DNA of 23,693 bases, taken from positions 1 to 23,693 of IMG/VR virus record IMGVR_UViG_3300042373_001105. One strand, given 5' to 3'. The position numbers and the translations under genes were made by a program. The notes beneath the pieces were generated by a model. That model saw only the letters and a list, made by a program, of their open reading frames with translations, made no database searches and was not told where the DNA came from. Positions within the stretch are counted from its first letter, which is position 1. Every line of letters starts with the position of its first letter. Below, piece by piece: positions 17,601 to 22,909 of this stretch. The stretch is from a virus.

Positions 17601-19743
17601 ATCCAGGAACGTTGTCTGAAATAAGAGAAGAAATAATTCCGCTGTATTTCTTTGATTGCTTAGCTGGAATAACTGCTTCTCCTGGGGAAAGCATTGCTGG
17701 AACAACATCTCCAGCCCCCTTTGGTCCAGGAACAGACAGAACTCCAGAGGCATACTTTTTAGGAGCTCTTGTCCTTCCAATTACACCACCACTCATGGCT
17801 GTTTGAGCTGCCAAGGATCTTCTGTATGCAGCTGTCAAGGCATCTACGGCACCAGCTTCTGAGGTAAAAGTCTGCCTTAGTGTTTGGTGTACCTGGTTCA
17901 AGGATGAGGCTACTGCAGCAGCTTCAAGCTGTTGCTGAGTCATATACTCTGTTTGTAATCCTAGCTGTGTGCTAGAGCTTGCTGCTTTATTCATTGCAGT
18001 TTTAAAGAATACAAATCCTTTTATTACGTTTGCAACACCGTTAGCAATAAGACCAAAGCCCATTAAGAATACTGGACCAATTACTCCAGCAATTGCTGTT
18101 AAGCCCACAACAAACTGTTTAGCTCCAGCATCCAGTTCATTAAACTTTTCAAGAATCTTTGTTCCAAATTCTAGAACTGGAGTTACAGCCTTTAAGAATG
18201 CCTCTCCAAGAGGAACAAGTGTGACCTTGATATCTTCAACAGCTTTTTGGAACTTAAACATTGGAGAGTCTTCAACTTTTTTCAACTCTCGCTCAGAAAG
18301 GATTGCTAGCTCTTCAGTAGTTGCATTTGCTAGCTTTAAAACACGACTAGCTTGGTTACCTTCTTTAATAACGTTTTGGAACAATGTAGATAGACGTGCA
18401 AACTGGAACTTACCAAATAGCTGTTCAATTGCCTGTGCACGATTTAGCGGGTCTAAGGTATCTAAAGCCTTAGCAAAATCTATTACAATTCCTTTAACGT
18501 TCCCCTTGTTTGCTTCAACAATACCCTTAAGATTAATCCCAAATCCTTGAAGCATTTCTGCAGCTTTACCAGTTGGGTTAATCATGGATGCAAGACCAGA
18601 CTTTAGTGCGTTTGCACCTTCTGAAGCATTAATGCCTCCCTCACGCATGGCGGTGAGGAAGAAGGTCAGGTCTTGAACATCTCCACCAAGCTGCTGAACT
18701 ACTGGACCAGCTTTTGGAATAGCAATTGTAAGATCTTCAATAGAAGTAACCGTTTGGTTTTCAACAGCGTTTAGGAAGTCAATCTTACCTGCTAGATCTT
18801 CTGCAGAAACTCCAAATGCGTCTGTTAATGATATTGTAGCTTTAAGGGCTTCTGCTTGCTCTACCCCACCCAAAACAGCAAGGCGTGTAGATTCTGCAAC
18901 TTGAGCAGTTAGGTCTGCACCCATTTTACCAGTAGCAGCAATGTCAGCAGCTAGCTCCATGGTTTTTGATACAGCTATGCCATACCTTGTAAACTCATTA
19001 GCAAGGTCTTTTATTTCTGCTAAAGCTTTGTTTGTTTGTTCTGTTGTAGTAAACAACTCTCCATAAACACGTTTAAACCTAATAGCCTGTTTTTCCATGT
19101 CCATGAATGTTTTTGATGCAACGCTACCAAACATTACTAGAGGAATTGTAAAACCAACCATAAGCTGACGTCCAGCCCACTGGGTATTCTTACCAAAGTT
19201 TAGAAGATTGGTTGAGCCTTGCTTTAACATTTGGTTTAGCAAAGCTTGACGTTGAGCAGCAATCTGAGTTTTTGTTCCCAGACTTTCCATATCTAAAGCA
19301 AGCGGTCTAACTGCAATTGCTTTTATTGCACCGTTTGCATCACGGCCCATTCTAATGTACTGGGTCTGAAGGTCTTTGACACGTTCACGTGCGACCTTGT
19401 TTATTGTATCAAATTCAGTTCTAAAGAATCTACCAAAAGTTTTTGTTGCAGCACCAGAGTATCTAAAATACTCTCGCATAGAAAGCTTATTTTTTTCTAA
19501 TGCGTTTGTAAAGGACTCTGTGGTAGATTTTACATTTTTTATAGTTGCAGAGAATTGGCCAGTTCTGTTTATACTATTAAGCAGTCCCTGCTGCAAATTC
19601 ATGGAGGTGGCAGCGGCAGCTGCACCACCCTTGGCCATATTAGTATGGAAGGCTGAAATCTGCCGTTGAAGATTCTTGATACTTGCCAATGCGGCAGCGG
19701 TATCAATATCAACTCTTATATTGGCATTGGCGTCTTCAGCCAT
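11611..19743 (-). CDS. Tape measure protein
   Basis: A 2710-residue protein that sets tail length and is carried inside the tube. Layout by residue: 1-200 helical (coiled-coil); about 248-403 the conserved tail tape-measure core (LAADIAATGKMGADLTAQVA, then AVLGGVEQAEALKATISLTD); about 540-584 hydrophobic region 1 (TAIAGVIGPVFLMGFGLIAN); about 675-700 PGE motif 1 (DVVPAMLSPGEAVIPAKQ); about 700-1280 a non-coiled basic insertion; about 1283 PGE motif 2; about 1361-1419 charged coiled coil; about 1420-1495 hydrophobic region 2; about 1500-2484 long helical part; 2501-2582 two 30-residue repeats; about 2604 PGE motif 3 (DIVPAMLTPGEFVIRR). Start ATG at 19741-19743 with AGAGGTG 8 bases before. Assignment is firm; the meaning of the insertion is not known. 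Confidence 0.95.
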   Translation of the reverse strand: MAEDANANIRVDIDTAAALASIKNLQRQISAFHTNMAKGGAAAAATSMNLQQGLLNSINRTGQFSATIKNVKSTTESFTNALEKNKLSMREYFRYSGAATKTFGRFFRTEFDTINKVARERVKDLQTQYIRMGRDANGAIKAIAVRPLALDMESLGTKTQIAAQRQALLNQMLKQGSTNLLNFGKNTQWAGRQLMVGFTIPLVMFGSVASKTFMDMEKQAIRFKRVYGELFTTTEQTNKALAEIKDLANEFTRYGIAVSKTMELAADIAATGKMGADLTAQVAESTRLAVLGGVEQAEALKATISLTDAFGVSAEDLAGKIDFLNAVENQTVTSIEDLTIAIPKAGPVVQQLGGDVQDLTFFLTAMREGGINASEGANALKSGLASMINPTGKAAEMLQGFGINLKGIVEANKGNVKGIVIDFAKALDTLDPLNRAQAIEQLFGKFQFARLSTLFQNVIKEGNQASRVLKLANATTEELAILSERELKKVEDSPMFKFQKAVEDIKVTLVPLGEAFLKAVTPVLEFGTKILEKFNELDAGAKQFVVGLTAIAGVIGPVFLMGFGLIANGVANVIKGFVFFKTAMNKAASSSTQLGLQTEYMTQQQLEAAAVASSLNQVHQTLRQTFTSEAGAVDALTAAYRRSLAAQTAMSGGVIGRTRAPKKYASGVLSVPGPKGAGDVVPAMLSPGEAVIPAKQSKKYSGIISSLISDNVPGFRIGRNPFASMLGRSNVGVRMQSQAFSQALASGNKKYQSGFATGTGDDFLSKYGLKKPKQKQLRTKLEQDVFGLPGSTSAGQRPTYGFASSSPLQTILNTLLFGKTGARASGAMNPRSSKLDRYGDLSLITKGSVAKRSSAYAGDILLDYSRNRNLSSSPAPMRGATRSQSQAAQFGRFGQPFGNIPTGGNSFTTNPKPPYIETYTPGGFAFKEIDKIIARDPAIAKQLKQELRAAGMGSVRVVGSGFVARLFKKMGVPGYSQGSKAISGSTDGEHWVEFLGKRFKTRGRFAERNAKKLPETIEAMRVSGRPDESILRRLTDLSDREQILTPSRVNNTATSSGKRHEYTISGGSGSGVGTLTGSVIKSGLFNDEIKFLEAEAKKLGISNSQLARFTKIDASHFAAKGDGIKDWKDISKIGPDVGGLNNYLNRVSGNLGKHLMSLSDGQLRRLKIKDRKELEKLVSGDHPKTKAAAATLKAITTFDEKVWSKNSRNSKVREGKYQAILTRKLLDRRFERNLYDRGLRTYSQLIGENVIEDKRRQSQTIGGSDEKVPAGARVSGGSASDTRMAAVTPGETILTKKTNRELMRGRGVMLPGIGRLATLGSSNFPRLPGFADGFPEGQTPDRRSSGISQAYGMSSKDWDKATKDEQAKLRAQRKKNEAAEKQRRVAETKARLVDEQKVAEEKTRLATKEEKRLARQSKMRGMGGKVAGGVGAAAMVGVIGGSMVGGQIGEIANQLMMPVMMLSMIAPMLASKVGLVVAALAAVVGGFVAVQIALQNIRKESFDATRSLSSGKDAMSRFAEAAGTVTPSEFMEKRRQQQFSPFTVQTGKTTFGQSFVQSEAGQGMLSEFENQTEKFGRSKAIESLQKKLTTAVATGVLSPEQAKSIANSLGQKLNDYNVTANINASIQSIIGPDGKLLEGNTIKIYTEFVKGSTSGIAGAGGILQSKDFTDKAGPLWWMDTERVAKLEGEAAGIVANFYDENQQLVDAFDVENLKNIDKLYAEGKYDEALALEEKYQIERAGLIETYTSEIYKLQKDFSAADFANQQGILSQLANTAIGLDPKVGEAARKLQGSSAVVAKNAFGQDVSTKTLRATGGGRLTGAENIAKEAAFQEVKLQILGELTAGNIDSETFNGLMKMFDPTTGKGQATLSVLADISTKVGPQSLGQLETVFAILKDPEVAYQISLSINRKSEKQAKDTVDTLTQIATFDGNAIEPEVVLKFYGENLNKLTELTEKFNKLKDLENKGMLNVESLIEQKIITAEQGAQFDDFYKDLPPDQKVVYTQVYATQYETVLKAPDMIQAWRNTQKPAFESKLTDEQVASIIAGEDAEQYVTGNLAKDPTGEIDTEKTPTGGTKKESPYKNVLTDLKELRQDAVKATGGLKELTKWLGKAKDMRPFKGTMNALVAGGTTEEFQSFISGLDKSEQNKLFKISKGVAKLTNEGKALQKTFNEISIGGFVIDQQRAIANSKNQKIAAERLISAGMAASDAYSAVEDAAFAAGIATMKLGKKGREELKTIVNSAKEAEKAIREISPESLASFLKESIDSATERVEINFEFAVSGDMTAIRSAESDIAALQFQIDDFQAGLQEISWKEDAINDKYDKRAEALDKVRRINSDISDQQKGQLSLAEAITRGDLSAAAQAVQNIRETQAEQAFERQSSALESAREKELGFVRSSKGKSRLQLEEDILKKEKEIFAIEEDRLEPARERVRLIEVERETALASLKLQSLKYDDLVNKINSAKFSTKEYADSLKEALATLQQMAGMQLPGGSGGFEGSRPGPEKDGSFVGQLGPQGNFVWDGKSWVKIGSETGKNILTPNPEFKPTPGNTRPGPEKPGDKPGQVGPGGQFIWNGVQWVKRAMGGKIMANYSNGGSPLGSDIVPAMLTPGEFVIRRPAVRKFGPKFFEQLNNGMIPSFNNPSFKGTTGNYGVDSAPVNINVPSISDNSSVYNYNLSVNVSSVSDPNAIAQTVMGQIRRIDSQRIRSNRF
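11998..12087 (-). repeat. Tape measure C-terminal repeat, copy 2
   Basis: Encodes residues 2553-2582, starting RPGPEKPGDKPGQ and ending FIWNGVQWVKR. It is exactly 30 codons, like copy 1, with 18 of 30 residues identical (RPGPEK, G, GQ, GP, F, W, G, WVK conserved). Seen directly in the sequence. Confidence 0.85.
12154..12243 (-). repeat. Tape measure C-terminal repeat, copy 1
   Basis: Encodes residues 2501-2530, starting RPGPEKDGSFVGQ and ending FVWDGKSWVKI. It is separated from copy 2 by 22 residues. The spaced tryptophans and Gly-Pro content suggest a small exposed beta-hairpin-like unit rather than coiled coil. Confidence 0.85.
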
Positions 19744-19761
19744 CCATTAACACCTCTTTAT

Positions 19762-20085
19762 TTAGTTGCTAACAAGACCGTTAAGAGAAACTTCTCCAAG
19801 CTTAACGCCTGATGCTTCCTCAACAATCTTGTAAACTGTAGGGAGATCTAGAATCTCCTCTAAAGCCTTTAAATCTTCAGCCAGTTCTGGCTTGTACTGC
19901 TTCATTGCGATTTGAACACAGTCCATCAAAATACTCATTGACTTGTCGTTATCCTCTGCAACTTCTGCAATACCCTCAAACTTCTTCATAAAAGGACGAA
20001 GCAAAGAAATCTTCAAGGGACGAACCTTGATCTCTGTTCCGTCAATTAGCTTAATTGTCTTTTCTTCGTATACTTCTGTGCTCAT
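19762..20085 (-). CDS. Short tail assembly chaperone (G-type), paralogue of the upstream gene
   Basis: A 107-residue protein that helps the tape measure protein fold and tube subunits assemble. It aligns from end to end with the N-terminal ~96 residues of the next-upstream gene: STEVYEEKTIKLIDGTE against ATEAYESKNITLIDGTE, and DLPTVYKIVEEASGVK against NLPTIYKILDIAAGIK, roughly 40% identical by eye. It lacks the T-like domain; only 18 bases separate it from the tape measure gene, so no frameshift extension is possible. ATG at 20083-20085 with GGAAGGA about 10 bases ahead, and TGTTATAAT further upstream. Sample 60-base lines run at about 40% GC, above the ~30% of its paralogue. The chaperone role is inferred from position and paralogy. 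Confidence 0.8.
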   Translation of the reverse strand: MSTEVYEEKTIKLIDGTEIKVRPLKISLLRPFMKKFEGIAEVAEDNDKSMSILMDCVQIAMKQYKPELAEDLKALEEILDLPTVYKIVEEASGVKLGEVSLNGLVSN

Positions 20086-20119
20086 ATTATTTTAGTCCTT
20101 CCGCTATGAGGCTTTACCT

Positions 20120-20128
20120 ATTATAACA
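20120..20128 (-). promoter_or_regulatory. Extended -10 promoter element for the short chaperone and tape measure
   Basis: TGTTATAAT in the 53-base gap between the two chaperone genes is identical to the element at 3854-3862. A start about 7 bases downstream would give a short leader of about 28 bases that keeps the GGAAGGA ribosome site. No good -35 at 17 bases. Overlaps no coding sequence. Confidence 0.45.
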
Positions 20129-20138
20129 TAAAAGGCTT

Positions 20139-20840
20139 TTAATTTATAGGCTTTTTGGTTAAATCTTCGTATCCAAGGCCCATCCCAATACCAAATCCTG
20201 CCTTTTGAGCATTAACCCCCTGTAGGGCAAGAACATCGTTTGCATTGGCAGCTTTACCACCACTAAAGACTTTGGCCTTCATTTCTTCCCATTTATTACC
20301 AGAACTATTCCCATTATTTTTATCTAAATCTACCCCTTGCATTGCTGCAAGAAACTTTTTTTCCTGATAGTCTAAGTCTCTTTTAGATTCAAGAGTTAGC
20401 ATTAGTTCTGGCATAGATAAAGATATCTCAAGCTCTTCATAATCTTTCCAAATACCAAGCAAAAATAGCTCAGCTTCAAGCTTTGCCAAATCTAGTTTTT
20501 CCCAAGAAGATCCGCTGTCTTCTGCCTGCTGCTTTACTGGATTTTCAGATTTTCCATCAATTTTTATTCCAGCAGCAATGTCTAAAATTTTATAGATTGT
20601 TGGCAAATTAACGCTGTCTTCTAGTTCTGATATAGTTGATATTTTAGGATAGTATTGCCTCATTGCTATTGCTGCACAATTTGACAAAAAGATAATAGCT
20701 TCTTCATCATTGTCAGCTGTTTTTACAAGCTCAAAAGCCTCCATAAACTGTCTTAAATATTTTATTTTTAGCGGTACCAGAGTTAGTTCTGTGCCATCTA
20801 TAAGAGTAATGTTTTTTGATTCATATGCTTCTGTTGCCAT
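20139..20840 (-). CDS. Long tail assembly chaperone (G+T type) in one reading frame
   Basis: A 233-residue protein from ATG 20838-20840. A TTG eight codons upstream (20864) could extend it, but the paralogue aligns at the ATG. Residues 1-96 are the G-like domain (LTLVPLKIKYLRQFMEAFEL, then PTIYKILDIAAGIKIDGK), then a linker (ENPVKQQAEDSGSSW), then a helical T-like domain (about 115-205: DLAKLEAELFLLGIWKDYEE) and a Gly-rich tail (GFGIGMGLGYED). In many phages T is reached by a -1 frameshift; here both halves lie in one frame and I see no usable slippery heptamer at the junction. No Shine-Dalgarno precedes the ATG; a TATACT box lies 6 bases before it. Sample lines are about 28-32% GC. Confidence 0.85.
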   Translation of the reverse strand: MATEAYESKNITLIDGTELTLVPLKIKYLRQFMEAFELVKTADNDEEAIIFLSNCAAIAMRQYYPKISTISELEDSVNLPTIYKILDIAAGIKIDGKSENPVKQQAEDSGSSWEKLDLAKLEAELFLLGIWKDYEELEISLSMPELMLTLESKRDLDYQEKKFLAAMQGVDLDKNNGNSSGNKWEEMKAKVFSGGKAANANDVLALQGVNAQKAGFGIGMGLGYEDLTKKPIN

Positions 20841-20846
20841 ATTATA

Positions 20847-20852
20847 AGTATA
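20847..20852 (-). promoter_or_regulatory. -10-like TATACT directly before the long chaperone gene
   Basis: TATACT followed by 6 bases (TATAAT) and the ATG at 20840. It lies just beyond the terminator T-run, so transcription stopped after the major tail gene could restart here, giving a leaderless message. It is part of the shared GGTATACTTA. No -35 is obvious. Confidence 0.35.
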
Positions 20853-20856
20853 CCGC

Positions 20857-20892
20857 AAAAACAAAACTGCCCAGCCTAAAAAGACTGGACAG
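20857..20892 (-). terminator. Rho-independent terminator after the major tail protein
   Basis: On the minus strand CTGTCCAGTC (20892-20883), loop TTTTTA, then GGCTGGGCAG (20876-20867) gives a 10-pair stem with two G-U wobbles, followed by TTTTGTTTTT (20866-20857). It starts 27 bases past the major tail stop codon. The plus strand has no T-run after the hairpin, so it acts on the minus strand. Typical after a highly expressed structural gene. Confidence 0.85.
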
Positions 20893-20919
20893 CTTCGTGT
20901 TATTAAGTTATATATTAAA

Positions 20920-21588
20920 TTATGATACTGCTGGGATAGTGCGGTCTACGATCTTACCGTATGATGCATCATCGTTTGGTAGCAAACGGAATGAAACTTC
21001 GTACATTGTAGGCTCGTCACGCTTTGCAGATACTGTAACACTCTCAATTGAAAGTGCACGGTATGCTACATAGATACGCTCAATCTGCTCGTCTGGGTTA
21101 CAGTCACCTGTACCTGGACCAACAGCTACGAGTCCACGCTCTACTGGACACTCACCAATGTCACCTGCTGTTAGGTTTAGGGTTGGAGATCCAGCCTTAA
21201 TACCTGTAGCACCTGCACTTGCGGTTAGGTCATCGTCCTTACCAGCTAGTGAGAATAGCAAGTTCTCTAGTGTTGCCTCAGCAAAAGCAGTGTTCAGGTT
21301 AACCTGCATACCCTGCTTGTATAGCTTTGCAACGTCAAGAACCTGGTCAACCTGTACCTCACCGAAGTCAGGCTGGAACTGTAGCTCTAGACCATTCATT
21401 GTGTAACCTACGTTACGGTAGTCTGCGTCATTTGCTAAAGTCTCACGGTAAGTTCCTGTTGTGTTTCCAACAGTTCCTTCAGCCTGGTAGGCTGGAAGAT
21501 CTGCATCCGTCAATACACCTGCTTCGTATGTAAACAAAGCGGCTGCACCAACGATAATGTTGGTACTTGTACCTCTTGTATATGCCAT
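20920..21588 (-). CDS. Major tail (tube) protein
   Basis: A 222-residue subunit of the tail tube, polymerised around the tape measure protein. Start chosen at ATG 21586-21588 (MAYTRGTSTNIIVGAAALFT): AGAGGTG sits 6 bases before it, and an upstream in-frame GTG (21597) overlaps that ribosome site, so is unlikely. The fold reads beta-rich (LQFQPDFGEVQVDQVLDVAK, then IERIYVAYRALSIESVTVSA and EPTMYEVSFRLLPND), as for tube proteins. It is flanked by tail-terminator and chaperone genes, with its own leader, -10-like element and a terminator after it. Two sampled 60-base lines have 45 and 50% GC against about 30% in the long chaperone gene, suggesting codon selection for high expression. Confidence 0.9.
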   Translation of the reverse strand: MAYTRGTSTNIIVGAAALFTYEAGVLTDADLPAYQAEGTVGNTTGTYRETLANDADYRNVGYTMNGLELQFQPDFGEVQVDQVLDVAKLYKQGMQVNLNTAFAEATLENLLFSLAGKDDDLTASAGATGIKAGSPTLNLTAGDIGECPVERGLVAVGPGTGDCNPDEQIERIYVAYRALSIESVTVSAKRDEPTMYEVSFRLLPNDDASYGKIVDRTIPAVS

Positions 21589-21600
21589 GTAATTCACCTC
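21589..21600 (-). promoter_or_regulatory. Strong ribosome binding site of the major tail protein
   Basis: GAGGTGAATTAC lies directly before the ATG; together with the preceding A-rich run (AAGAAAAAGAGGTG) it is the best Shine-Dalgarno in the window. It decides the ATG start over the overlapping in-frame GTG. Confidence 0.8.
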
Positions 21601-21638
21601 TTTTTCTTAGAAATAGGGGGCTTGTTTCCTCAAAATTA

Positions 21639-21647
21639 AGTATACCA
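21639..21647 (-). promoter_or_regulatory. Extended -10 promoter element for the major tail protein
   Basis: TGGTATACT on the minus strand, within the 66-base gap between the tail terminator gene and the major tail start. A start about 7 bases on would give a leader of about 44 bases containing the strong ribosome site. The -35 position shows no good match. It is part of TGGTATACTTA. Confidence 0.45.
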
Positions 21648-21654
21648 GTCTATT

Positions 21655-22239
21655 TTAAATAATTTGTTTTGTTGCTAGTTTACGCTCTGGAGTCCAGTCT
21701 GAGCCAGTGAGTTCTGGCATTGCGTGGTAGTCATACTCTATAATAATCTTATTTCCACCATAAGTTCTGGCGGTTCCAAAGTCAATAATATCTCTGGATT
21801 CTTCTAGCTGGTATACCTTAAAATCATGAAAGAAAAACATGTTATCTATTAGGTCTGGAGACTGAGATGTCCCTAGGTTTACCTGACGGTTCATGGCCCA
21901 GTTATTAATTTCTTCTGCTGTTTCATTGCCACGGTCCATTAGCCTCAAAACTTGCTCTTGAATTTGAACCATTTTTTCTATGGGGTTGTCACCAGTTGCG
22001 TAAAAGTAATACATAATCTGCTCACATTTTATGTGTGGAAAGCTTTTCTTGTTCATTTTAATAAGTCTATCCCAAGTAGCCATGGTTCCGCCTGTTGGAA
22101 AATATTGAGTTAAGTCATTAATAGTTGCTGGCAAAGTTGGAAAAAATGGAGTATCCAAACCAGTACTATTAAGAATTTTGCTTTGAAGATATTTGTTTAT
22201 CCAAAGAATTGGTGTGTTTAATAATGTATCGTTAGCCAA
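21655..22239 (-). CDS. Probable tail terminator protein
   Basis: A 194-residue protein located just before the major tail gene, the usual place of the ring protein that caps tube growth and docks the tail to the head. It has helical stretches (EKMVQIQEQVLRLMDRGNET) and a beta-rich C-terminal half (NMFFFHDFKVYQLEESRDII, then GGNKIIIEYDYHAMPEL), consistent with the tail terminator/completion fold. The start is TTG (22237-22239; ANDTLLNTP follows), overlapping the upstream stop, with GGGGTG about 8 bases ahead. The role rests chiefly on gene order: adaptor, stopper, gp10-like, terminator, tube. Confidence 0.65.
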   Translation of the reverse strand: MANDTLLNTPILWINKYLQSKILNSTGLDTPFFPTLPATINDLTQYFPTGGTMATWDRLIKMNKKSFPHIKCEQIMYYFYATGDNPIEKMVQIQEQVLRLMDRGNETAEEINNWAMNRQVNLGTSQSPDLIDNMFFFHDFKVYQLEESRDIIDFGTARTYGGNKIIIEYDYHAMPELTGSDWTPERKLATKQII

Positions 22240-22909
22240 CCTTAATCACCCCTGCATTTGCTATCCATCGATATCCAGTTGACAACCCTTTTGAACGGCC
22301 AGCACGTTTACCAGCTGCTAAATTATTCTTATAAGCAACAGGGTTTTCAAGATATGAAGCCATTCCGCTAACCCTTAAGAATGCCTGTGTAAAGTATTTA
22401 TTAAAGAAGCTGTCAAATGCTTGCTCAAATCTTCCTTGTACATTTCCTCCTGGGTTTTGAACAGTTACTTCTGACTTTGTAAAAACTTCTTCTCCATCTT
22501 GAATAAACCTTAAGGCCTGGGCCTGCTTTGGCCTAATCTTTACTGGAATGCCCTCTTCCATAATCTTAGCCTTATTATAGAACGGGGTATTAGATCCGTC
22601 CTGAATACTATTTGACTGCCTAAATGAAGACCTAAAAGAAAGCCCTAAATTGCTAATTGAATAGTCAATGTCGTATAGCCTAGCTGCTGGGCTTCCCGTC
22701 TGGTTCCACTCGTATACGTGATGAAGTATTGATGGGTTGGTTTTTGCATTAGCATCTATGTAGCTTTTTAAAACTTCTATTGTTTGTACTCCTATAGAGT
22801 GCATTAATTGCTGCTTTCCCATCTGAATACCGTCCAAAAATCCAGCAGAGTAATCCATTATGTTTTTCATATCTTTTGCAAACTGTCTTCCATCAAAGCG
22901 AACTCTCAT
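22232..22909 (-). CDS. HK97 gp10-like neck / tail completion protein
   Basis: A 225-residue protein. The N-terminal half is helical (DGIQMGKQQLMHSIGVQTIE, then VLKSYIDANAKTNPS), followed by HHVYEWNQTGSPAARLYDID, a pattern common in the HK97 gp10 family: His, Trp and Gly-Ser-Pro-x-x-Arg-Leu segments before a beta sheet. A basic C-terminus follows (AAGKRAGRSKGLSTGYRWIA). The ATG overlaps the upstream stop (ATGA); the Shine-Dalgarno (AGGCGG) is weak. Members act in head-tail joining or tail completion, the exact biochemical role often unclear. Family match is fairly good; function is inferred from it and position. Confidence 0.75.
   Translation of the reverse strand: MRVRFDGRQFAKDMKNIMDYSAGFLDGIQMGKQQLMHSIGVQTIEVLKSYIDANAKTNPSILHHVYEWNQTGSPAARLYDIDYSISNLGLSFRSSFRQSNSIQDGSNTPFYNKAKIMEEGIPVKIRPKQAQALRFIQDGEEVFTKSEVTVQNPGGNVQGRFEQAFDSFFNKYFTQAFLRVSGMASYLENPVAYKNNLAAGKRAGRSKGLSTGYRWIANAGVIKVG

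Noticed and set aside
17969-18550. 193-residue open frame on the plus strand
   Set aside because: Lies wholly antisense to the tape measure gene, has no ribosome site, and its composition follows from the codon bias of the real gene.
20128-20150. AAAAGCCT direct repeat near the end of the long chaperone gene
   Set aside because: Two 8-base AT-rich copies, one inside coding sequence; too little to call a functional repeat.
20560-20620. A-rich runs near the chaperone domain junction as a frameshift site
   Set aside because: Runs such as ATAAAAATT and GGAAAATC are not in the phase needed for a -1 slip, and the frame is already continuous.
20841-20864. TTG start eight codons upstream for the long chaperone
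   Set aside because: It lies in the terminator T-run, and the paralogue aligns from the ATG at 20840.
21589-21597. GTG start three codons upstream of the major tail ATG
   Set aside because: It overlaps the strong ribosome site that is correctly spaced for the ATG.
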